A stretch of 12,562 bases of DNA from an uncultured Erysipelotrichaceae bacterium (GTDB lineage Bacteria; Bacillota_I; Bacilli_A; Erysipelotrichales; Erysipelotrichaceae), in the NCBI GenBank assembly GCA_937893115.1, contig CALBGK010000222.1, forward strand, positions 1 to 12,562. Direction: 5' to 3'. The notes under the pieces are model-generated. The model worked only from the letters and a program-made list of their open reading frames with translations. It did no database searches and was not told the origin of the DNA. The number at the start of each line of letters is the position of its first letter. Position 1 is the stretch's first letter. Of this stretch, positions 1 through 5,053 are shown piece by piece. The translations under genes and the position numbers were made by a program.

Positions 1-1163
1 GTGATATTGTAAACAATATTTAAACGCTCATCGACCATATTAAATTCAACACCATATAAAATCTTAAATTGACGGTCAGGATGAGCTTTTAATAGTTCAT
101 TGGCCTTGCGTTGAGCTGGTGGGAAGCCTTGAACATCTAAGTGGTCAGTTATGGCAATAGCTTCATGGCCCATCTTAAAGGCTGCTTCTACTATCTCTTC
201 TACTTCGCATACTCCGTCCATTTCTGACTTGTTGCTATGAGCATGAAGTTCGATACGCTTGTGCTCTTCGTTATCGAAGATGACTTCTTCCTTTTCATAG
301 AATTCGATATTTTCAATCTCGAAGATGTAATCATTGACATACATATCAAAACGATAGTTACCACTAAACCAGGCACACTTACCATTTTTATTCTCTAATA
401 ATGTCTCTTTAGGCATCTTAAAAGATTCATTGGCTTTAGCTATGCAGGCATTAGTCGCATCTTTGATATATAGTGTCTGTCTTAATTTACCGTCTCTAGA
501 TTCACGATTATCAACTTTAAATATCTCGCCCTTAAATTTAATACTGTAGAGAGTATCAGACATATCATCGATACGCACCTCCGTATAAGTCTTAGCTTTT
601 CTTATAAAGCGTCTATTATTGCCATTATTATTTTCAGCATTTTCTTTAAAGCTCTTCTTTGTACTATTGTCGCTATTAAGTTTAACTCTTTCTTCAACTA
701 ACTCATTTTCTTTTCTGAGGTCGATATTAATCTTTTTATCATAGCCGATATCTTTAAAATAAAGACGTAAATTTTCTAATTCTTCTTTATCGGTCTCGTA
801 ATAATTTTCATCAAGAGAACTAAGTATTATTCCATCATCTACACTTCTAGCAGCAAATGACAAAAAGGCTCCATTATGTAAATGAGCATAGTGTTTTAAA
901 TATAGATTGATCTCCCTGATTGGTAAATCATGATTTAAAACTTCAAAGACAAGCGAAGTATCTTCGATAAAACGTTCTTTTAAATAATTTAATAAATCTT
1001 CATAGAGGACAAAGGGCAATATTCTATCATTGCTGATTCTATAAATAATCTTATCTTTGCGTTTATAATAGAAGACTTCTTCTATCTTTAAGTGTTCAAA
1101 AAAGGATATTTGTTCATCAAGATATCCTTTTGTGTCTAGAAATGATTTAATATCAAAACTCAT
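1..1163 (-). CDS. polC: DNA polymerase III subunit alpha, PolC type (N-terminal part; 3' end outside window)
   Basis: This is the start of the Gram-positive replicative DNA polymerase with built-in proofreading; 387 codons are present and the rest lies left of the window. I read the frame directly on the minus strand from an ATG at 1163. Residues 1-150 look like the PolC N-terminal domain. Roughly residues 195-295 fit the OB-fold segment. From about residue 304 the PHP domain begins, with the metal-binding HAH pair (H307, H309) followed by an SEMDG segment, then GHEAIAITDH (D340, H341) and LYGVEFNMVDERL, as in Bacillus PolC. The exonuclease and polymerase domains are not visible. The start is well supported by the AAGGGGGAT ribosome binding site. 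The gene follows the oxidoreductase by 11 bases, so co-transcription is likely. The PHP domain starts slightly earlier than in Bacillus PolC (about 333 by memory), so the N-terminus is compact. Confidence 0.93.
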   Translation of the reverse strand, partial: MSFDIKSFLDTKGYLDEQISFFEHLKIEEVFYYKRKDKIIYRISNDRILPFVLYEDLLNYLKERFIEDTSLVFEVLNHDLPIREINLYLKHYAHLHNGAFLSFAARSVDDGIILSSLDENYYETDKEELENLRLYFKDIGYDKKINIDLRKENELVEERVKLNSDNSTKKSFKENAENNNGNNRRFIRKAKTYTEVRIDDMSDTLYSIKFKGEIFKVDNRESRDGKLRQTLYIKDATNACIAKANESFKMPKETLLENKNGKCAWFSGNYRFDMYVNDYIFEIENIEFYEKEEVIFDNEEHKRIELHAHSNKSEMDGVCEVEEIVEAAFKMGHEAIAITDHLDVQGFPPAQRKANELLKAHPDRQFKILYGVEFNMVDERLNIVYNI

Positions 1164-1167
1164 AAAT

Positions 1168-1176
1168 ATCCCCCTT
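1168..1176 (-). promoter_or_regulatory. Ribosome binding site of polC
   Basis: On the minus strand AAGGGGGAT lies with its G-run 6 bases upstream of the polC ATG, a near-ideal Shine-Dalgarno. It fixes the polC start and overlaps the stop codon region of the preceding oxidoreductase gene (TAA at 1175-1177). It is much the strongest ribosome binding site in the window. Confidence 0.8.
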
Positions 1177-2365
1177 AAAATGAAGAATCAATAATCGTTT
1201 TTAATTTCTTGGCATCGCCTATACAATGGGCAACCGTACTAGCGCCAACATTGGCATCGCCGACAATATATACATTAGGATAAGAAGTCTCATGCTTATA
1301 AACTTCCATATCGCTATAGATATTTTTAAACTTTTGACCGATGCAAGCTACTATTAAATCGCTATGGACATGATATTCACTATTAGCTATAGACTTAAAG
1401 CTAGCACGACCGCTTTCATCTTTGTCACCTAATTCCATTTTGATCAAAGCTACATCATAGCCATCTGCCTTAGCCTCGATCTTTACAGGGCTAGTTTGAA
1501 AACTAAATGTAATATCTTCTTCTTTACATAGTTCTATCTCCGATAGATTGGCTGGCATCTCTTTTTCGCTGCGTCTATAGACGATAGTCACTTCAGGAAT
1601 AAAACGTTTTAAGCTTCTAGCGGCATCGATAGCCACATTGCCACCACCAACTACCATAGCACTCTTACATGCATAATCCTTTTGTTTATTTAAAATATTT
1701 AAATCATATAAGAGCTTTAAACCACTTACAGCCAAGTCTTCGCCTTCAATGCACAATTTATTTTCTAGGCTAGCTCCGGTCGCAATAACTACTCTATCAT
1801 AATCATTCATCAAATCATGAATATCAATATCTCTACCAAGTTCCTTATGGAATTTAAAGTTGATGCCTAAGTTTAATAACTCTTCGTAGATATCCTTGAG
1901 ATATTGATGTTTAAAACGAAATTCTGGAATTCCTGTAGCTATGGCTCCACCAATAAAGTCTTCTTTTTCATAAATATCTATACTATAGCCATCAATAGCT
2001 AAAAGCTTTGAGAGCGCCAATGCAGAAATGCCTGCTCCGACAATAGCTATCTTTCTACCATTAAAAGCTTTGACTGTATATTTATCTTTAATGTGGTCAC
2101 TGATATATTTTTCTATTTCATGTACAACGACAGCTTGTCCTCTAAAATGTTTGACACAATGACCTTCGCATTGTTTTTCATAGGCACAAACACGACTCGT
2201 GATAGCTGGAAATGGATTTTCGCTATATAAAATCTCACCAGCTTTATCTAAATCATCTTCTTTTAAAGCCTTGATAAAATCACGAATCTTATTGCCTACT
2301 GGACAGCCCTTTTCACATAATGGATTAGGGCATGATAGACATTCTTTTACATAATCTTCGATCAT
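1175..2365 (-). CDS. GltD-like FAD/NAD(P)-dependent, Fe-S oxidoreductase
   Basis: A 396-residue protein of the glutamate synthase small-subunit (GltD) / dihydropyrimidine dehydrogenase N-terminal family. Such flavoproteins pass electrons from NAD(P)H through FAD and 4Fe-4S clusters to a partner. Cys9, 12, 17 and 21 form the first CxxCxxxxCxxxCP cluster motif. Cys60, 66 and 70 form the second (RVCAYEKQCEGHC). The FAD dinucleotide site is at 110-115 (GAGISA, with Ala for the last Gly), followed by the conserved GIPEFR at 145-150. The NAD(P) Rossmann motif VVGGGNVAIDAAR spans 238-250, and the C-terminal FAD motif with GD (369-370) is present. No GltB-like large subunit is visible, so the redox partner and substrate are unknown and a gltD label would overclaim. 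Its ATG overlaps the ancestral rnc stop as ATGA (2362-2365), implying translational coupling to rnc. The N-terminal Cys spacing supports this start. Confidence 0.85.
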   Translation of the reverse strand: MIEDYVKECLSCPNPLCEKGCPVGNKIRDFIKALKEDDLDKAGEILYSENPFPAITSRVCAYEKQCEGHCVKHFRGQAVVVHEIEKYISDHIKDKYTVKAFNGRKIAIVGAGISALALSKLLAIDGYSIDIYEKEDFIGGAIATGIPEFRFKHQYLKDIYEELLNLGINFKFHKELGRDIDIHDLMNDYDRVVIATGASLENKLCIEGEDLAVSGLKLLYDLNILNKQKDYACKSAMVVGGGNVAIDAARSLKRFIPEVTIVYRRSEKEMPANLSEIELCKEEDITFSFQTSPVKIEAKADGYDVALIKMELGDKDESGRASFKSIANSEYHVHSDLIVACIGQKFKNIYSDMEVYKHETSYPNVYIVGDANVGASTVAHCIGDAKKLKTIIDSSF

Positions 2366-2448
2366 AGTACCATTCTTTCTAAGGCATCTTTAGCAGCATT
2401 TTTCTGGGCTTCTTTTTTACTAGAACCCTTGCCCTTTCCATACTTTGA
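2362..2448 (-). pseudogene. rnc: Out-of-frame remainder of the RNase III dsRNA-binding domain
   Basis: In the +1 frame relative to the rnc reading frame this stretch reads YGKGKGSSKKEAQKNAAKDA followed by LERMVL and TGA. That is the canonical last strand and helix of an RNase III dsRNA-binding domain (GxGxSKKEAEQxAAxxAL). The frame opens just after a TAG at 2449-2451, so the lesion lies in 2423-2448, most likely near 2441-2444. Compared with Bacillus RNase III from memory, about four residues between the two strands are missing, which fits loss of about 11 bases. The ancestral stop overlaps the next gene's ATG. Confidence 0.8.
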
Positions 2449-3019
2449 CTACTACCGTAAATTCCGGATTGTTGCTAGGGCCCTCACTATTAACCACTTC
2501 ATAATCCAGAGTTCTGCGTGAATCAGCTTGAATAAATTCTTGTAGCTTAGTCTTATAATCTATCTCTTGTGAGTCATAGATATGATGAGCCATTACAATA
2601 TCTAATAACTTAAAGACATTATTGATATCAGTATCGATATAAATTGCACCAATAAATGCTTCAAACATATCGGCAATTATCGAATCACGATCTCTTCCGC
2701 CTGTCTTTTCTTCACCCACACCTAGCTTTAAATATGCATTTAACTTAAATTCACGCACTATTTTCGCTAGCATCTTCTCACATACCAAATTAGCTCTTCT
2801 TGTAGTCATTTGTCCTTCCTTTAAAGGAGGATTTATCTCAAATAATTTCTTAGCTGAATATATCTGTAAGACGGCATCACCCATAAATTCTAGACGCTCA
2901 TTGTCATGTAGACCGCCACGGTGTTCATTGACATACGAAGAGTGCGTAAAAGCTTGGTCGATTAATTTTTTATTGTGATATTCAATACCATGTTCTTTTA
3001 AAAAATCATAAATTTCCAT
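2420..3019 (-). CDS. rnc: Ribonuclease III with intact catalytic domain and frameshifted dsRNA-binding domain
   Basis: RNase III cuts double-stranded RNA in rRNA processing and mRNA turnover. The catalytic domain is complete. The signature ERLEFMGDAVL begins at residue 41, giving likely metal ligands E44 and D48, and DMFEA supplies D117 and E120. The dsRNA-binding domain starts near residue 153 (YKTKLQEFIQ) but the frame shifts after FTVVVKV and stops at TAG 2420-2422, giving 199 residues. The expected remainder is found in the +1 frame (2362-2448), so the ancestral protein was about 222 residues. The protein as read would lack the last strand and the second helix of the RNA-binding domain, including the KKEAQ helix that normally contacts RNA. 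It may keep reduced activity or be a pseudogene. ATG 3019 lies 14 bases after the recG stop; I see only a weak ribosome binding site. Confidence 0.85.
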   Translation of the reverse strand: MEIYDFLKEHGIEYHNKKLIDQAFTHSSYVNEHRGGLHDNERLEFMGDAVLQIYSAKKLFEINPPLKEGQMTTRRANLVCEKMLAKIVREFKLNAYLKLGVGEEKTGGRDRDSIIADMFEAFIGAIYIDTDINNVFKLLDIVMAHHIYDSQEIDYKTKLQEFIQADSRRTLDYEVVNSEGPSNNPEFTVVVKVWKGQGF

Positions 3020-3033
3020 GACTTAATTATACT

Positions 3034-4434
3034 CTAATCTACATTATTTAAAATTGATAAAGACTTTATTTTTGCATAATAAGTTTTAAACTCAGTTTCA
3101 CTAGACCGTTTAATTATCTCTTCTGCATCTTTTTTACAAGCCTCAATAAACTTAGTATCTGTAATTAAATCGCCGAGAATAAAAGGCGGTAGACCACTTT
3201 GTCTTGTGCCTAAGATATCACCTGGGCCTCGAAGTTTTAAATCTTCACTAGCAATATAAAAACCATCATTAGAATTAACTAAGACATTTAATCTCTTTAA
3301 GACATTTTCATCCTTACTATCAGTCAAGAGGTAACAAGTTCCTCTGCCTTCACCTCTTTGAATGCGACCACGAAGTTGATGAAGCTGTGATAGACCAAAA
3401 CGATCGGCATCATAGATAATCATCATCGTCGCATTTTTGACATTGACGCCCACTTCTACTACTGTCGTTGAGATGAGGATATCAATTTCATGATTGATAA
3501 AGTCATTCATCGTCGCATCTTTTAATTCTTGGTTCATCTTTCCATGCAACAAGCCCAGTCTATAAGGTTTCATCACTTCTAATAAAGAATTGTATAGACT
3601 AGTGGCATCTTTGACCTTGATGGCATCACTGTGTTCAATAGCTGCAGCGATGATGTAGACTTGTTTGCCACTTTCCATCGTCTTTTTAATCTCATCCATT
3701 ATCGATACAATACTGTTAGATTTTAATAAATAAGTATCACAGCCCTTACGACCAACTGGCATAGTTTCAATCGTCGATACATCCATGTCGCCATAGATAG
3801 AAGAAGCTAGGGTACGAGGAATAGGTGTGGCAGACATGAGCAATAAATCGACATCTTGTCCCTTCTCTTTAAGTTTTCTGCGTTGTTTAACCCCGAAGCG
3901 ATGTTGTTCATCAGCGATAACTAAACCTAGGTTATGATAGATGACATCGCTAGAAAATAAGGCATGAGTACCAACGATGATTTGAGCTTTATTTTCTTCA
4001 ATCATCTTTTTTATCTCGACATCTTTTTTAGTATCGCTACTGAGCATAACTATATTTATATCTTTTAATATCGCTTTTAAACTCTGATAGTGTTGCTTGG
4101 CGAGTATTTCGGTCGGAGCCATCAAAGCTCCTTGATATCCAGCTTTAACACTTGCATATAGCGCTATAGCTGCCACAATGGTCTTACCAGAACCGACATC
4201 GCCCTGTATTAGACGAGTAGTCATATAAGGGGAAGCCAAATCTTTCAAGATGTCATCGATGCATTTCTTTTGATCTGATGTGAGCTTAAAAGGAAGGCTA
4301 CTAATCAAAGCATCAATAGCTTTCAAATCAATCTTTTTGGCTTTAGAGCTAGTTTCGTTACTATCCTTAAGTATCTTTAAAGTACTATAAAAGCGTAAAA
4401 ATTCATCATATTTAAGTCTAGTGATAGGAATAAT
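3034..4434 (-). CDS. recG: RecG C-terminal helicase fragment
   Basis: This frame opens after a TAA at 4435-4437. Its only obvious start is a TTG at 4326 with no ribosome binding site, but homology begins earlier (TRLKYDEFLRFYSTLKIL), which shows it is the continuation of RecG. Landmarks from the TTG are Walker A GDVGSGKT (residues 42-49), the DEQH Walker B box, LLMSATPIPRTLA (motif III), LHGKMNQ and STTVVEVGVN. The tail then has RGPGDILGTRQSG and a TRG-like region. It ends LNNVD with TAG at 3034-3036. Motif VI is unusual: LRGRIQRG replaces the usual GRVGRG, a Gly-to-Gln change at codon 3358-3360. All the other motor motifs look normal. Fourteen bases separate it from rnc. Confidence 0.78.
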   Translation of the reverse strand: MIPITRLKYDEFLRFYSTLKILKDSNETSSKAKKIDLKAIDALISSLPFKLTSDQKKCIDDILKDLASPYMTTRLIQGDVGSGKTIVAAIALYASVKAGYQGALMAPTEILAKQHYQSLKAILKDINIVMLSSDTKKDVEIKKMIEENKAQIIVGTHALFSSDVIYHNLGLVIADEQHRFGVKQRRKLKEKGQDVDLLLMSATPIPRTLASSIYGDMDVSTIETMPVGRKGCDTYLLKSNSIVSIMDEIKKTMESGKQVYIIAAAIEHSDAIKVKDATSLYNSLLEVMKPYRLGLLHGKMNQELKDATMNDFINHEIDILISTTVVEVGVNVKNATMMIIYDADRFGLSQLHQLRGRIQRGEGRGTCYLLTDSKDENVLKRLNVLVNSNDGFYIASEDLKLRGPGDILGTRQSGLPPFILGDLITDTKFIEACKKDAEEIIKRSSETEFKTYYAKIKSLSILNNVD

Positions 4435-4783
4435 TTAAAGCTGTCACCTTAGAAGCTCCATCATACTTACCCTTGATGACTATCTTATCCCCTTGCACCT
4501 TTAACCAAGGACGATTAAAGATAGTAATATTTAATTCCTTATCATCATATAAGACCTTAAATCTCGTCATCGATTTTTTACCATAACGAAAAGTACTCGG
4601 ATGACTAAGCAAGATAGCCTCAAAGATGACAGTGTCATTTATCTCCCATTCCTTAAATGGTTTACATATATTCTCTTCATAACGAAATGGGTAATACATG
4701 AGCAATTCTTCAACCGTCTTAATACCTAAATCATCTAATATGGTGCTTCTTCTTTTAGTCAGTTTTAACTCTTTTAAATCCAT
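4418..4783 (-). CDS. recG: RecG N-terminal fragment (wedge/OB domain, truncated)
   Basis: This fragment has 121 residues from an ATG at 4783. It begins with the helix-hairpin-helix-like LTKRRSTILDDLGIKTVEELL and the RecG landmark MYYPFRYEE (about residues 29-37). It runs on through the OB-fold strands of the wedge domain with YGKKSMTRFKVL and FNRPWLK to GKYDGASKVTALNY. In intact RecG the next residues would complete the wedge domain, but here the frame runs into TAG 4418-4420 after YH. There is no strong Shine-Dalgarno. If translated alone it could at best bind branched DNA and has no ATPase motifs. Confidence 0.75.
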   Translation of the reverse strand: MDLKELKLTKRRSTILDDLGIKTVEELLMYYPFRYEENICKPFKEWEINDTVIFEAILLSHPSTFRYGKKSMTRFKVLYDDKELNITIFNRPWLKVQGDKIVIKGKYDGASKVTALNYSYH

Positions 4784-4810
4784 ATCGTTATTTTAACATT
4801 ATTCTCGAAA

Positions 4811-4840
4811 TTTATAAGTCAGAATAGTTTTAAGTATTAA
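4811..4840 (-). promoter_or_regulatory. Candidate promoter for the recG-rnc-oxidoreductase-polC operon
   Basis: On the minus strand TTAATA (4835-4840) and TATAAA (4811-4816) are separated by 18 bases, matching sigma-A -35/-10 boxes at 4 of 6 and 5 of 6 positions. It lies just downstream of a terminator and about 28 bases before the recG ATG. In AT-rich DNA such matches arise easily, so this is tentative. Confidence 0.3.
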
Positions 4841-4862
4841 AAAAGCCCTTAAAACAAGGACT
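4839..4862 (-). terminator. Rho-independent terminator upstream of recG
   Basis: Read on the minus strand, AGTCCTT pairs with AAGGGCT (7 pairs with one G-T) around a five-base loop, followed by six T residues. It would stop leftward transcription arriving from the right and so insulates recG from the mobile element. It may be the original terminator of the chromosomal gene that preceded recG before insertion. Confidence 0.6.
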
Positions 4863-4903
4863 TTAGGCAATCTATATGGTCCCCAAAGCCGGAAAGATGG
4901 TAA

Positions 4904-4989
4904 AGTTAGATTAAGCTATGTATAGTTAAAAACGGCTTATTTAAAGTCTTTATTACAATTCATGAGTTATATTAAGCTATATAAAGTTA
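4904..4989. repeat. Pair of imperfect 25-base direct repeats
   Basis: The copies at 4904-4928 and 4965-4989 match at 22 of 25 positions and share the core ATTAAGCTAT flanked by AGTTA on both sides. Their starts are 61 bases apart. Each copy is also roughly palindromic (TTAA-CTAT...ATAG-TTAA). Arm-type integrase binding sites or operator pairs have this layout; neither role is shown by the sequence. Confidence 0.6.
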
Positions 4990-4996
4990 TACTACT

Positions 4997-5018
4997 GTTG
5001 CCATTTTGTTGCCATTTT
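4997..5018. repeat. Tandem 11-base repeat
   Basis: GTTGCCATTTT occurs twice head to tail. On the minus strand it reads GGCAACAAAATGGCAAC and could encode NGNKMAT, a string I associate loosely with C-terminal tails of some Firmicutes tyrosine integrases. There is no integrase body around it, so it may instead be a short protein-binding repeat. Confidence 0.55.
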
Positions 5019-5025
5019 TCATTGA

Positions 5026-5052
5026 TAAAAAATAGGGAGCACGAAGCTCCCT
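5026..5052 (-). terminator. Terminator after the polyvalent protein gene
   Basis: GGGAGC (5035-5040) and GCTCCC (5046-5051), with one extra A-T pair, form a perfect 7-base stem around a five-base loop. On the minus strand it is followed by TATTTTTT. It starts 2-4 bases after the TAA of the polyvalent gene (5054-5056). On the plus strand a TTTT tract makes it weakly bidirectional. Confidence 0.8.
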
Positions 5053-5053
5053 T

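Larger units (their letters stand above)
3034..4783 (-). pseudogene. recG: ATP-dependent DNA helicase RecG, disrupted by an internal deletion and frameshift
   Basis: RecG remodels stalled replication forks and Holliday junctions. The locus holds 1,750 bases, against about 2,040 for a typical RecG of about 680 residues. Its N-terminal wedge part and its helicase part sit in two frames offset by +1. The frames overlap only in 4418-4434, so the lesion is confined there. By comparison with Bacillus RecG from memory, roughly 80-100 residues are missing between the OB-fold strand (KVTALNY) and the linker (RLKYDEFL). Length and frame agree with a deletion equal to 2 modulo 3. Unless the assembly is wrong, no complete RecG is made from this locus. 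Confidence 0.82.
4863..5033. other. Non-coding junction between host operon and mobile element
   Basis: No convincing coding frame is present. The stretch holds a pair of 25-base direct repeats and a tandem 11-base repeat, and it lies between two leftward terminators. Its place between a housekeeping operon and the end of a phage-type gene makes it the likely attachment-site region, but the core site cannot be fixed without the other end of the element. Confidence 0.4.

Noticed and set aside
200..385. A 61-codon minus-strand frame within polC
   Set aside because: It is out of frame with the clearly homologous PolC OB/PHP reading and has no features of its own.
2423..2448. Programmed ribosomal frameshifting in rnc
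   Set aside because: Several residues of the strand-turn-strand appear missing, which a one-base slip would not explain, and no stimulatory hairpin or slippery site is evident.
3026..3033. TATAAT just upstream of the rnc ATG as a promoter
   Set aside because: There is no reasonable -35 box at proper spacing, and it would require a leaderless message inside a tight operon.
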